Source: Neolewinella lacunae | GTDB lineage: Bacteria; Bacteroidota; Bacteroidia; Chitinophagales; Saprospiraceae | Length of the DNA: 64,000 bases | Direction: 5' to 3' | NCBI RefSeq assembly: GCF_014349155.1 | Contig: NZ_JACSIT010000050.1 | Span: 64,501-128,500, forward strand | Part shown: positions 9,837 to 18,042 of the stretch, one piece after another | Numbering within the stretch: position 1 is the first letter of the stretch | How the letters are laid out: the number at the start of each line of letters is the position of its first letter | Notes under the pieces: model-generated | The model's input: only the letters and a program-made list of their open reading frames with translations | What the model was told of the DNA's origin: nothing | Database searches by the model: none | Program-made: the position numbers and the translations under genes

Positions 9837-10106
9837 CTACCAGCTTGCTTTGCGAACTCCGGGGATTTTACCATCGAGGGCCATTTCCCGGAATTTAACG
9901 CGGCAGATGCCGAATTTGCGCATGTAGCCTTTGGGGCGTCCCGTCAATCCACAGCGGTTGTGCAAACGGATGGGGTTGGAGTTCCGGGGGAGCTTATCCA
10001 GTTCATCCCAGTTGCCTTCTGCCTTGAGCTTGGCACGCTTGTCAGCGAGCTTGGCCACCAGGCGTTCCCGCTTGCGTTCACGGGCGATGAGTGATTTACG
10101 AGCCAT
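9837..10106 (-). CDS. rpsN: 30S ribosomal protein S14, zinc-independent form
   Basis: 89 residues with the S14 signature [19 protein letters not shown]. It is the long form lacking the paired CxxC zinc ligands of the ~61-residue form. S14 acts in late assembly of the 30S head. It starts one base after the rplE stop codon region, and the 163-base space to rpsH is wider than usual without recognisable content. Confidence 0.96.
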   Translation of the reverse strand: MARKSLIARERKRERLVAKLADKRAKLKAEGNWDELDKLPRNSNPIRLHNRCGLTGRPKGYMRKFGICRVKFREMALDGKIPGVRKASW

Positions 10107-10107
10107 T

Positions 10108-10671
10108 TTATTCGGCGTTGTTTTGGTTCTTGAATGGAAGGCCCAGAGCCTTCAGCAGGGCCAGGCCCTCGGCGTCAGTTTCGGCGCTGGTTACGAAGGT
10201 GATGTCGTAACCGGTGATGTTGGACACTTCGTCGAGGCTGATCTCCGGAAAGATGATTTGCTCCTGAACGCCCATGGTGTAGTTTCCACGTCCGTCAAAG
10301 CTCTTATCGTTGATGCCGCGGAAGTCACGAACGCGTGGCAGAGCCGTAGCGATCAGGCGGTCGAGGAAGTCGTACATCCGCTCCCGGCGCAGGGTTACCT
10401 TGGCACCGATGCCCATCCCATCCCGCAGGCGGAAGTTAGAGACTGACTTCTTAGACTTGGTGATTACGGCCTGCTGGCCAACGATCAGGGTCATTTCCTT
10501 GGCCGCGTTCTCTACGAGCTTGCGGTCTTGGGTAGCTTTACCGACACCTTGGTTGAGGCAAATCTTGAGCAAGCGCGGAACCTGCATGGGGCTGGAGTAA
10601 CCGAACTGCTCCTGCAGCTTCGGCCGTACTTCTTCGTCGTACTTTTTCTTAAGTCTTGGCGTGTAGCTCAT
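10108..10671 (-). CDS. rplE: 50S ribosomal protein L5
   Basis: 187 residues. Recognised by [18 protein letters not shown] near the N terminus, the [15 protein letters not shown] loop and the C-terminal [19 protein letters not shown]5 binds 5S rRNA and contacts the P-site tRNA. Its ATG shares one base with the rplX stop (TAATG arrangement at 10669-10673), which suggests translational coupling. Confidence 0.96.
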   Translation of the reverse strand: MSYTPRLKKKYDEEVRPKLQEQFGYSSPMQVPRLLKICLNQGVGKATQDRKLVENAAKEMTLIVGQQAVITKSKKSVSNFRLRDGMGIGAKVTLRRERMYDFLDRLIATALPRVRDFRGINDKSFDGRGNYTMGVQEQIIFPEISLDEVSNITGYDITFVTSAETDAEGLALLKALGLPFKNQNNAE

Positions 10672-11030
10672 TACTTGATGATGTTTCCGTTACGCTTTCC
10701 AAAGCGCTGTAGTTTGCCATTTTCGTCGGCTTTGCGGCCCACGCGGGTCGGGTTGCCGTCGGCATCTACGAGCATCAGATTGCTGAGGTGAATGGAGGCC
10801 GTTTTTTCAACGATACCACCAGATTCGGTTTCAGTTGGCTTTTGGTGCTTCTTGCGGAGGTTCACGCCTTCAACGATGGCGCGGTTCTCATCGGGGAGCA
10901 CCTGCAAGACCTGGCGGGGCTGCGTACGGTCCTTATCCGCACCGGCGATGACCACAACCATGTCTCCTTGCTTGATCTTGAGCTTGGGCGCGTGGCGCTT
11001 CTGCTTGTCTTTATAGGTATTGTTTGCCAT
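10671..11030 (-). CDS. rplX: 50S ribosomal protein L24
   Basis: 119 residues, a little longer than the ~105 typical. The KOW motif region ([18 protein letters not shown]) lies near residues 18-35 and [17 protein letters not shown] follows. L24 is an early assembly protein that nucleates 50S folding. It overlaps rplE by one base and follows rplN after 88 bases. Confidence 0.95.
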   Translation of the reverse strand: MANNTYKDKQKRHAPKLKIKQGDMVVVIAGADKDRTQPRQVLQVLPDENRAIVEGVNLRKKHQKPTETESGGIVEKTASIHLSNLMLVDADGNPTRVGRKADENGKLQRFGKRNGNIIK

Positions 11031-11118
11031 TTTTTTTTATTGGGAGACAAGGTCGCCCTTGCCTTTGCTAAAGATGAGATAGGGCGGGCCCCATCATGAT
11101 CACCCAGACCGGTTTTCC

Positions 11119-11487
11119 CTAGAGTACTTCCGGGGCCAGTGATACAATCTTCATATAGTTACGGTCGCGCAGCTCGCGGGCAACGGGGCCGAAGATGCGG
11201 GTACCGCGGGGCTCTTCGTTGGCGTTGAGCAACACTACGGCGTTGTCGTCAAAACGGATGTAAGAGCCGTCGCGACGACGGATTTCCTTACGGGTCCGTA
11301 CCACCACCGCGCGGGATACGGCACCTTTTTTGACGTTGCCACCCGGAGAAGCTTCCTTAACCGATACGACGATCTGGTCGCCGATGCTGGCATAACGGCG
11401 CTTTGAGCCGCCCAGTACGCGAATACAGAGGACCTCCTTGGCACCGCTGTTGTCGGCTACGCGTAACCGTGATTCCTGTTGGATCAT
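11119..11487 (-). CDS. rplN: 50S ribosomal protein L14
   Basis: 122 residues, the invariant bacterial length. It begins [18 protein letters not shown] and contains [19 protein letters not shown] near the end, both diagnostic. L14 lies at the subunit interface near L19 and is the binding site of the silencing factor RsfS. It follows rpsQ by 24 bases. Confidence 0.97.
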   Translation of the reverse strand: MIQQESRLRVADNSGAKEVLCIRVLGGSKRRYASIGDQIVVSVKEASPGGNVKKGAVSRAVVVRTRKEIRRRDGSYIRFDDNAVVLLNANEEPRGTRIFGPVARELRDRNYMKIVSLAPEVL

Positions 11488-11511
11488 GTTTTGCTAATTT
11501 ATCGATTATGG

Positions 11512-11898
11512 TTACTTGGCCTTCTCGACGATGGCAACCAGGCGCCAACGCTTGCGCCGGCTCAGGGGGCGCGTCTCCATAATGCGAACCACGTCACCAA
11601 TCTGGCATTCGTTGTTCTCATCGTGGGCGATGAGTTTTTTGGATTTCTTTACGTACTTGCCGTAAATGGGGTGCTGAAGACGGCGCTCAATCACTACCGC
11701 AATCGTTTTGTCCATCTTATTGCTGGAGACGATCCCAACCCGCGTCTTGCGCTCGTTACGACCTTCCTCCGTAGCAGCCTCTTCGGCCGCAAAGTAATTG
11801 GTAACCGGCGCGGCGGCAGGCGATGCGGCCTCCGGGGTGGTTTCAGCAGCAGCGGCTGCAGCTACACCTTCCAGCTCTTTGTTTTCCTCGTTGCTCAT
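11512..11898 (-). CDS. rpsQ: 30S ribosomal protein S17 with Ala/Glu-rich N-terminal extension
   Basis: 128 residues from the ATG at 11898 ([11 protein letters not shown]). The S17 OB-fold part ([41 protein letters not shown]) covers about residues 49-128. The first ~48 residues are low-complexity alanine/glutamate/proline sequence absent from a standard ~85-residue S17. The start is supported by the 7-base distance to the rpmC stop. S17 organises the 5' domain of 16S rRNA. Confidence 0.94.
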   Translation of the reverse strand: MSNEENKELEGVAAAAAAETTPEAASPAAAPVTNYFAAEEAATEEGRNERKTRVGIVSSNKMDKTIAVVIERRLQHPIYGKYVKKSKKLIAHDENNECQIGDVVRIMETRPLSRRKRWRLVAIVEKAK

Positions 11899-11905
11899 GG
11901 CTCGA

Positions 11906-12166
11906 TTACTTTTTACGACGACGTCTTTTGATGTTGTCCCGCTGGGCGATCGCCTCAGGGCTGAGGGCTTCGAGCTCGCGACGACGAATTTCGGTTTTGA
12001 TCCGCGCAATGTCCCGGCGGACGGCCCGCAGTTGCAGGGGGTTCTCGATACCGTTAACGGTATGGTCGAATCTCATTTTTTCGAGGCTTACGGTAGTTTC
12101 CCCCAGCTGATCCCGCAGATCAGCGTCGGAAACGCTACGCAACTCGATTGATTTATTACTCGGCAT
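11906..12166 (-). CDS. rpmC: 50S ribosomal protein L29
   Basis: 86 residues, about 20 longer than usual. The family core is [20 protein letters not shown] followed by [19 protein letters not shown]; the extra part is a basic C-terminal tail ending IKRRRRKK. L29 sits at the peptide exit tunnel near L23 and contacts trigger factor and SRP. It is placed between rplP and rpsQ. Confidence 0.94.
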   Translation of the reverse strand: MPSNKSIELRSVSDADLRDQLGETTVSLEKMRFDHTVNGIENPLQLRAVRRDIARIKTEIRRRELEALSPEAIAQRDNIKRRRRKK

Positions 12167-12234
12167 TAGTTCTTATGGTTTTGCCGCACGGCACGCCGGC
12201 GGACTCTTCACTAATTTTGTAAGCGATGATGCGA

Positions 12235-12654
12235 TTAGCCTACGTAGTCTACCCGCGTGACAATCTTGGTCTGCACGGGCAACTTCTGGGCAGCCAGGCG
12301 CAGGGCTTCTTCCGCAACTTCCCGGGTCACCCCGTCCAGTTCAAAAAGAATGCGGCCGGGCTGGACATTGGCGACCCAGTGGTCCAAAGCACCTTTACCC
12401 TTACCCATACGTACTTCCAGCGGCTTGCTGGTGATGGGCTTATCGGGGAAAATGCGAATCCATACTTTGCCCTCCCGTTTCATGTGGCGGGTCATGGCAA
12501 TACGGGCCGCCTCAATCTGGCGGCTGGTAATCCGGTCAGCATCCAGGCTTTTGAGGCCAAAGGAACCAAAGTCAACTTGGTTGCCACGCTGGGCCAGGCC
12601 GGTGTTACGACCCTTCTGCTGCTTGCGGTATTTCGTTCTTTTCGGCTGTAACAT
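12235..12654 (-). CDS. rplP: 50S ribosomal protein L16
   Basis: 139 residues starting [17 protein letters not shown] and containing [19 protein letters not shown] and [19 protein letters not shown], all diagnostic of L16, which organises the A-site region of 23S rRNA. Unusually it does not follow rpsC directly: a 402-base gap with its own promoter-like element precedes it, so the downstream half of the operon may be transcribed separately. Confidence 0.97.
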   Translation of the reverse strand: MLQPKRTKYRKQQKGRNTGLAQRGNQVDFGSFGLKSLDADRITSRQIEAARIAMTRHMKREGKVWIRIFPDKPITSKPLEVRMGKGKGALDHWVANVQPGRILFELDGVTREVAEEALRLAAQKLPVQTKIVTRVDYVG

Positions 12655-12734
12655 TACTTAAAGTTTTGTGGGTAAATGCCCGAAAATCGGTCACTTACAC
12701 CCCGAATTTCCCCGAGGTCCTCGTTAGAGCGGGG

Positions 12735-12742
12735 CAAAGGTA
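12735..12742 (-). promoter_or_regulatory. putative internal promoter upstream of rplP
   Basis: TACCTTTG on the minus strand, a full match to the Bacteroidota -7 element TAnnTTTG, about 80 bases before the rplP start. A clear -33 element is not visible. Confidence 0.5.
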
Positions 12743-12936
12743 AGTTTTTTCTCCGACATTAGAAAGTTTACCAGCGCAAACTTTCCATTTTTGGCGGAAT
12801 AGAGAAAGCAAGGCAACGCCGGCGAGGTCTTCACCGCACGTTGCCCTGCTCTCCAGGGGTAAGAACCAGCGCAAAACGCCGTTTTGATGGTCCTTGGTCA
12901 TTCATTCTCTCGCCAGCGGCGGTTGAGTCCTGTTTG

Positions 12937-12959
12937 CCAAAAGGGTCAGACCCTTTTGG
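12937..12959. repeat. perfect 10-bp inverted repeat in rpsC-rplP gap
   Basis: CCAAAAGGGT, 3-base loop, ACCCTTTTGG. No T run follows on the minus strand, so a simple terminator is doubtful; it could be an attenuator or a processing site. Confidence 0.5.
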
Positions 12960-13056
12960 TCGGGGGGGAGGGCAAGTATCCCGGCAGTGCTACCCCAAAA
13001 AGGTAAAACTGCCCTTCGTACTCAAGAGGCGGGGCCTGGGGGCCGTCCTGGTAATC

Positions 13057-13881
13057 TTAACGACGTCCACCGCCGCCACCGCGACGATCGCCACCACCAC
13101 GGCGGTCTCCACCACCACGGCGATCTCCGCCACCGCGACGGTCTCCACCACCACGGCGGTCATCACCACCGCGACGGTCATCGCCACCACGGCGGTCATC
13201 ACCACCGCGCTCGTTGCCTTTAGCAACCAGTCCGGCGTTGGGGTTGAGGTCGCGCTTACCGAGTACCTCACCTTTGCAGAGCCACACTTTGATCCCGATC
13301 CGTCCGTAAACGGTGTGGGCCTCCTTGTGGGCGTAGTCGATGTCGGCCCGGAAAGTATGCAGGGGCGTACGGCCTTCCTTAAACTCTTCGGTACGGCTCA
13401 TGTCGGAACCATTCAGACGGCCGGAAATCCGGATCTTGATCCCTTCAGCACTGGCGCGCATCGTAGAGGCGATGCTCGTTTTGATGGCCCGGCGGTAGTT
13501 GATCCGCGCTTCGATCTGCTTGGCGATGCCTTCGGCAACGATGCAGGCGTCGAGCTCCGGCTTGCGGATCTCGATGATGTTGATCTGAACGTCTTTCTTG
13601 GTCAGGCGACGCAGCTCCTCGCGGATCTGGTCGATCTCACTACCTCCCTTGCCAATGATGATGCCGGGGCGGCTCGTGTGGATGGTCAGGGTAACCCGCT
13701 TGAGGGTACGCTCGATGATGACGCGGGCAATGCCGCCTTTCTCGATGCGTGAACCGAGGTAGGTGCGCAGCTTCTCGTCTTCAATGACGTTGGCGGCGTA
13801 GTCTTTGTCGGCAAACCAGTTGCTGTCCCAGCCGCGAATGTAACCGAGGCGGTTACCGATTGGATTAGTCTTTTGTCCCAT
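13057..13881 (-). CDS. rpsC: 30S ribosomal protein S3 with Gly/Asp/Arg repeat tail
   Basis: 274 residues versus ~210-235 usually. The KH domain ([17 protein letters not shown] near residue 75) and the C-terminal S3 domain ([20 protein letters not shown]) are normal, so residues 1-~222 are a complete S3. From about residue 223 the protein runs into a tandem hexapeptide GG(D/G)DRR repeated about seven times and ends GGGGGRR. S3 forms part of the mRNA entry helicase. It overlaps no neighbour; rplV ends three bases upstream. Confidence 0.96.
   Translation of the reverse strand: MGQKTNPIGNRLGYIRGWDSNWFADKDYAANVIEDEKLRTYLGSRIEKGGIARVIIERTLKRVTLTIHTSRPGIIIGKGGSEIDQIREELRRLTKKDVQINIIEIRKPELDACIVAEGIAKQIEARINYRRAIKTSIASTMRASAEGIKIRISGRLNGSDMSRTEEFKEGRTPLHTFRADIDYAHKEAHTVYGRIGIKVWLCKGEVLGKRDLNPNAGLVAKGNERGGDDRRGGDDRRGGDDRRGGGDRRGGGDRRGGGDRRGGGDRRGGGGGRR
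13060..13206 (-). repeat. 18-bp tandem repeats coding for the S3 tail
   Basis: About seven degenerate 18-bp units, each encoding GGDDRR or GGGDRR, at the 3' end of rpsC. The boundaries are approximate. Confidence 0.8.
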
Positions 13882-13883
13882 GC

Positions 13884-14273
13884 TTACTTAGCGGTTGAGG
13901 TTTCAGCACCGACCTCGGAAGGGAGGGGCTTGGTGTTGCTTACTTTGATGGTGATGTGGCAGCTGTGCTTGCGAATGCGGTGCGCCCGGCCGTGGGGCGC
14001 GGGGCGGAAACGCTTGATCTGGGCACCGGCGTCGGCGTAAGCGGTGGAGACGACCAGGTCGTACTCCGCAGCGCTTTCCGTACCTCCGGTTTTTTGCTGC
14101 CAGTTATCGATGGCCGAAAGAAGGTCTTTCTTCAGCCAGATTGCGGCTTCCTGCTTGCTGTATTCCAGGATGCTCAGCGCCTGATCCACCTGCTTTCCGC
14201 GGATAAGGTTGACGACGAGCCGCATCTTGCGGACCGACATCGGGATGCTATTTAAACTTGCTACTGCTTCCAT
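13884..14273 (-). CDS. rplV: 50S ribosomal protein L22
   Basis: 129 residues from the ATG at 14273 ([20 protein letters not shown]); the open frame to 14369 adds 32 residues unlike L22. The loop region [20 protein letters not shown] is the conserved L22 hairpin that lines the exit tunnel and is the site of macrolide resistance changes. It lies between rpsC (2-base gap) and a wide spacer to rpsS. Confidence 0.95.
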   Translation of the reverse strand: MEAVASLNSIPMSVRKMRLVVNLIRGKQVDQALSILEYSKQEAAIWLKKDLLSAIDNWQQKTGGTESAAEYDLVVSTAYADAGAQIKRFRPAPHGRAHRIRKHSCHITIKVSNTKPLPSEVGAETSTAK

Positions 14274-14441
14274 TATTGGAGATTTTCGAGGGAACGGGTT
14301 AGCAAAACGGGTGGAACGGATGGCAGTCGATTGGCGGTCTTCCCCGGCGGGGGCTGCGTTTTCAGGCACAACCTGGGGGGAGGTCGGCGGCTTCGGCTAC
14401 TTTACGTACCACGAGGTCTTGCTCTACCTTCACTCAATTTG

Positions 14442-14459
14442 GGGCGCGGACGCAGGTGC
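14442..14459 (+). repeat. dispersed bipartite motif, copy 3
   Basis: GGGCGC-GGA-CGCAGGTGC, exact. Left arm of an inverted pair in the rplV-rpsS gap. Confidence 0.7.
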
Positions 14460-14530
14460 AGGGTCTGGCTTTCTGAAAGCGGAGGCGGCCTGGGAGGAGG
14501 ACGTTCACCGCTGTTAAAAAGACTTACCCG

Positions 14531-14548
14531 GCACCTGCGCAAGCGCCC
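14531..14548 (-). repeat. dispersed bipartite motif, copy 4
   Basis: GGGCGC-TTG-CGCAGGTGC on the minus strand, exact. Right arm of the inverted pair with copy 3. Confidence 0.7.
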
Positions 14549-14628
14549 TGATAATTATTTTTGGTAGTAAGGGTAATGGGTGCCGGAATGCGAACTGCCC
14601 GTTGGCGGTTTGCTGCGGCACCTACCGG

Positions 14629-14901
14629 TTACTTGCCTTTTTTGCCGCCGTGGCCCCGGAAGGAGCGCGTGGGGGCGAATTCACCGAGCTTGTGGCCAAC
14701 CATGTTTTCCGTAACGTAGACGGGAACGTGGGTCTTACCGTTGTGGACGGCGATGGTGAGGCCTACCATATCGGGGATGATCATGGAGGCGCGAGACCAG
14801 GTCTTGATCATGCCCTTACGGTTACCACCTTCCTGGGCCTTAACGATCTTATCGTAAAGGCGGTGAAATACGTACGGGCCTTTCTTGAGCGAACGTGCCA
14901 T
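14629..14901 (-). CDS. rpsS: 30S ribosomal protein S19
   Basis: 90 residues beginning [18 protein letters not shown] and containing [19 protein letters not shown], the C-terminal signature of S19. S19 is a head protein that binds S13 and contacts tRNA. It follows rplB by three bases. Length and start are normal. Confidence 0.97.
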   Translation of the reverse strand: MARSLKKGPYVFHRLYDKIVKAQEGGNRKGMIKTWSRASMIIPDMVGLTIAVHNGKTHVPVYVTENMVGHKLGEFAPTRSFRGHGGKKGK

Positions 14902-14904
14902 GGA

Positions 14905-15741
14905 TTATTTCTTGTTCTTCGTCTTCCGACGGGTGATGATCATTTTGTTGCTAGCCTTTTTGACGCTGCGCGTCTTCTGGCCCTTGGCCATAATGCCCGT
15001 GCGAGAGCGTGGGTGACCACCAGAAGCGCGGCCTTCACCACCACCCATGGGGTGATCGACGGGGTTCATGGCGACACCACGAACGCGCGGACGACGGCCG
15101 GCCCAGCGGTTGCGACCGGCCTTGCCCGCTACGGTCAGGCCGTGGTCGGGGTTGGAGGTGGCACCAATCGTAGCGCGGCAGGTCTTGAGGATGCGGCGAA
15201 CTTCACCCGAAGGGAGTTTGACGGAAACGAAGCGACCTTCTTTGCCCATCAGGATGCCGTTCGTGCCAGCGGAGCGGGCCATTGCGGCACCTTTACCGGG
15301 CTGGAGCTCGATGGCGTGGATGGGGGAACCCAGGGGGACGTCGCCCAGGAAAAGGGTGTTGCCCACCGTGGGCTCAGCACCTTCGCCAGACATGAGCTTA
15401 TCCCCTACTTTCAGGCCCTGTGGGGCGAGGATGTAAGACTTGGTTCCGTCGGTGTATTCCACCAGAGCGATGAAGGCGGTGCGGTTCGGATCGTACTCGA
15501 TCGTCTTCACTTCGGCCTGTACACCGTCGTTGTTGCGGCGGAAATCGATGATCCGGTAGCGGCGCTTGTGTCCGCCGCCACGCTGGCGAACGGTCATTTT
15601 GCCCGTACCGTTACGGCCCCCCGTACGCTTGATGGGGGCCAGCAGGCTTTTCTCTGGCTTATCGCCCGTCAGCTCGTCGAATTTGTTTCCGACGTGGAAG
15701 CGGGAGCCCGGAGAGACCGGCTTAAACTTCTTAATTGGCAT
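14905..15741 (-). CDS. rplB: 50S ribosomal protein L2
   Basis: 278 residues. Recognised by [14 protein letters not shown] at the start and by [20 protein letters not shown], which carries the histidine important for peptidyl transferase function, near residue 220. L2 supports subunit association and tRNA binding. It is followed three bases later by rpsS and preceded by rplW after 90 bases. Confidence 0.97.
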   Translation of the reverse strand: MPIKKFKPVSPGSRFHVGNKFDELTGDKPEKSLLAPIKRTGGRNGTGKMTVRQRGGGHKRRYRIIDFRRNNDGVQAEVKTIEYDPNRTAFIALVEYTDGTKSYILAPQGLKVGDKLMSGEGAEPTVGNTLFLGDVPLGSPIHAIELQPGKGAAMARSAGTNGILMGKEGRFVSVKLPSGEVRRILKTCRATIGATSNPDHGLTVAGKAGRNRWAGRRPRVRGVAMNPVDHPMGGGEGRASGGHPRSRTGIMAKGQKTRSVKKASNKMIITRRKTKNKK

Positions 15742-15831
15742 TATTGCACTGGTTGATCCGGTGAATCTCGGAGCGAAAGCGCGGTACTACGATCGACCAT
15801 AGACCGCGGCTCCCCACCCACCGGCGATGAA

Positions 15832-16128
15832 TTAGATTTCGTTGTACAAGTCGATGGTCTCGCCTTCGGTGAGGGTAACGACGGCCTTCTTGAAGGCAGC
15901 TACCCGACCGCGGATGATTCCGGACTTGGTCGATCTGTTTTTGGTCTTGCCCGGCACGACTACGGTGTTTACGCGGTCTACCGATACGCCGTACCGTTCT
16001 TCAACGGCTTTGCGAATTTCGATTTTGTTTGCCGTTTTGGTCACCACGAAGGTGTACTGGGTCCGTTTTTCAGAAAGCAGTTCGGCCTTCTCGGAAACGA
16101 CCGGCTTGATGAGGATACTCTTGGCCAT
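15832..16128 (-). CDS. rplW: 50S ribosomal protein L23
   Basis: 98 residues, normal length. KPVVSEKAELLSEKRTQYTF is the N-terminal L23 signature; NKIEIRKAVEERYGV follows. L23 is at the tunnel exit and docks trigger factor and SRP. It sits 12 bases after rplD and is part of the S10 operon. Confidence 0.96.
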   Translation of the reverse strand: MAKSILIKPVVSEKAELLSEKRTQYTFVVTKTANKIEIRKAVEERYGVSVDRVNTVVVPGKTKNRSTKSGIIRGRVAAFKKAVVTLTEGETIDLYNEI

Positions 16129-16140
16129 GGTGGTGGTTTT

Positions 16141-16764
16141 TTAAGCGAACTGCTCTTGAAGTTTTGCAATGGCACCTTCGGAAAGAAGGACCGTGGAGGC
16201 CTTCATTACGTCGTAGGTGTTCAGCTCGCTGGCACTTACGATGGTACTGTTGGGGATGTTACGGCCGGAGCGGTAGACGAACTGGTCAGTTTCTGCGGTG
16301 ATGAGCAGTACTTTTCCCTGGGCGCCGAGGGCGTTGAGGAAGGCGACGTAGTCTTTCGTTCGGGGGGCGCTGAACTGGAGGTCTTCGACTACCTTGATGC
16401 TACCGGCGCTGGCTTTTTGGGACAGGGCGGAGGCGCGGGCGAGTTGCTTGACCTTCTTGTTGAGCTTGATGTTGTAGAGGTGGGGCTGGGGGCCGAAGAT
16501 GCGGCCACCGCTGCGGTAAAGGGGGCTCTTGATGTCGCCCTTACGGCTGCCGCCGGTGCCTTTCTGCTTGTGCAGTTTCTTCGTTGAGCCGGCTACTTCG
16601 CTGCGTCCTTTGGACTTGTGCGTGCCCTGGCGCTGAGCGGCCAGGTGGGCCTTAACCGCTAGGTAAACCGCGTGCTCGTTGGGGGCTACGCCGAAGATGT
16701 TTTCGGGCAGTTCCACTTCGCGGCCAACATTGGTACCCTGTGCGCTTTGAACTTGGAGTTTCAT
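16141..16764 (-). CDS. rplD: 50S ribosomal protein L4
   Basis: 207 residues from the ATG at 16764 (MKLQVQSAQG); the open frame to 16785 adds seven unlikely residues. The loop KQKGTGGSRKGDIKSPLYRSGG is represented by the conserved KGTGGSRKGD near residue 65, which reaches into the exit tunnel. L4 is an early assembly protein and in E. coli also represses the S10 operon; the leader structure needed for that was not identified here. Confidence 0.96.
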   Translation of the reverse strand: MKLQVQSAQGTNVGREVELPENIFGVAPNEHAVYLAVKAHLAAQRQGTHKSKGRSEVAGSTKKLHKQKGTGGSRKGDIKSPLYRSGGRIFGPQPHLYNIKLNKKVKQLARASALSQKASAGSIKVVEDLQFSAPRTKDYVAFLNALGAQGKVLLITAETDQFVYRSGRNIPNSTIVSASELNTYDVMKASTVLLSEGAIAKLQEQFA

Positions 16765-16830
16765 GTTTATAGTTTTACAATCCATTCATTCCGGCCCGGG
16801 GGCGGGAAAGAGCGGGATCGGCTGGCTTAA

Positions 16831-17451
16831 TTATTTCTGCAGGATTACGGTTCCACCTTTGGGGCCAGGTACGGCACCTTTTACCAGGATCAGGTTGCGA
16901 TCGGGGAAAATGCGGAGGACTTTGAGGCCCTTTACCGTTACGCGGCTGCCACCGTCGCGGCCGGCCATGCGCATTCCCTTGAAAACCTTGGCGGGGTAAG
17001 AAGCCGCACCGATCGAACCGGGGGCACGCTGGCGGTTGTGCTGACCGTGGGTAGCATCGTTCACACCGGCGAAGCCGTGGCGCTTGACTACGCCCTGGAA
17101 GCCTTTGCCTTTGGAGGTACCAACGGCGGCCAGCAGGTCACCTTCGGCGAAGACATCACCCACGGTGACGGTGTCGCCCAGGGCCTTGTCGGCAACCATA
17201 TCGCGGAACTCGACGACTTCGGCCTTGGGCGTGGTGCCTGCGGCTCCGAAGTGGCCGAGCAACTGCTTGCTGGTCTTCTTCTCCTTCTGCTCGCCGTAAG
17301 CCAGCTGAATAGCGTTGTAATTGTCCGTATCGTCGGTCTTGACCTGCGTAATGACGCAAGGACCGGCTTCGATAACGGTGCAGGCCACGTTGCGGCCCAT
17401 TTCGTCGAAGATGGAGGTCATCCCGACTTTTTTACCAATAATTCCTTTCAT
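16831..17451 (-). CDS. rplC: 50S ribosomal protein L3
   Basis: 206 residues. Begins [17 protein letters not shown] and contains the signature [12 protein letters not shown] plus [16 protein letters not shown], which holds the glutamine methylated by PrmB in many bacteria. L3 contacts the peptidyl transferase centre. It follows rpsJ after 165 bases, a wider gap than normal with no clear gene. Confidence 0.97.
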   Translation of the reverse strand: MKGIIGKKVGMTSIFDEMGRNVACTVIEAGPCVITQVKTDDTDNYNAIQLAYGEQKEKKTSKQLLGHFGAAGTTPKAEVVEFRDMVADKALGDTVTVGDVFAEGDLLAAVGTSKGKGFQGVVKRHGFAGVNDATHGQHNRQRAPGSIGAASYPAKVFKGMRMAGRDGGSRVTVKGLKVLRIFPDRNLILVKGAVPGPKGGTVILQK

Positions 17452-17616
17452 TGGTCTTGGTTTATCCGTTGCTGCCGGGCGGAGGTGCTCGGCTGGGCAA
17501 CAAATATTCCGGCTCCGCGCTGCTGGGCGGAACGGGAACAGTTAACAAATGATCCTCCTTACCACGGTGAAGGGGTAAGCAAGGGGTTTACTGAAGGGTG
17601 AGTTGGGCCTGGGGGA

Positions 17617-17925
17617 TTAGGTCAACTTCACCTGAATATCTACACCACTGGGCAGTTCGAGCTTGGAAAGCGCGTCTACCGTTTTCTGGTTGGGGGTGTA
17701 GATTTCGATCAGGCGCTTGTGGGTGCGCAACTGAAACTGCTCCCGGGATTTCTTATTGACGTGCGGTGAACGCAGGACCGTGTAGATATCCTTTTCGGTG
17801 GGCAGCGGAATCGGGCCGGTAACGATGGCCCCACTGTTCTTTACGGTCTTGACGATCTTCTCGGTAGACTTGTCTACGAGGTTGTGATCATAAGAACGCA
17901 GTTTGATGCGAATTTTCTGATTCAT
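17617..17925 (-). CDS. rpsJ: 30S ribosomal protein S10
   Basis: 102 residues. Contains [28 protein letters not shown] and [16 protein letters not shown], all diagnostic. S10 is also the NusE partner of NusB and NusG in transcription antitermination. It is the first gene of the S10 operon, downstream of fusA from which a strong hairpin separates it. Confidence 0.97.
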   Translation of the reverse strand: MNQKIRIKLRSYDHNLVDKSTEKIVKTVKNSGAIVTGPIPLPTEKDIYTVLRSPHVNKKSREQFQLRTHKRLIEIYTPNQKTVDALSKLELPSGVDIQVKLT

Positions 17926-17985
17926 GCCAGTTTGGTATTTTCAATAAAGATGGCCACGTGGCTTTCCAGCGGCCTTTTTGGGAAA

Positions 17986-18029
17986 GATTCCCGGCCTTGG
18001 GATGCAGTTCAGGCACCCAAGGCCGGGAA
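17986..18029. terminator. strong hairpin between fusA and rpsJ
   Basis: A perfect 14-bp stem TTCCCGGCCTTGGG/CCCAAGGCCGGGAA with a 14-base loop. The minus strand continues TCTTTCCC, only a weak T tract. It could end the str operon, or act as an attenuator or processing site before rpsJ. Confidence 0.6.
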
Positions 18030-18042
18030 ATCGTTTGGTTGA

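Larger units (their letters stand above)
12655..13056. other. 402-base gap inside the S10/spc cluster (rpsC-rplP)
   Basis: No convincing gene: the only open frame (68 residues, 12695-12901 minus) has no family character. It holds a TAnnTTTG element at 12735-12742 on the minus strand and a perfect 10-bp inverted repeat CCAAAAGGGT/ACCCTTTTGG with a 3-base loop at 12937-12959. No copy of the dispersed motif was found here. Confidence 0.6.
14274..14628. other. 355-base gap inside the S10 operon (rplV-rpsS)
   Basis: No gene seen. It contains two inverted copies of the dispersed motif at 14442-14459 and 14531-14548 separated by 71 bases. In most bacteria rpsS and rplV are almost adjacent, so this is inserted sequence. 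Confidence 0.6.

Noticed and set aside
12695-12901. 68-residue frame in the rpsC-rplP gap
   Set aside because: No family character and overlaps the promoter-like element.
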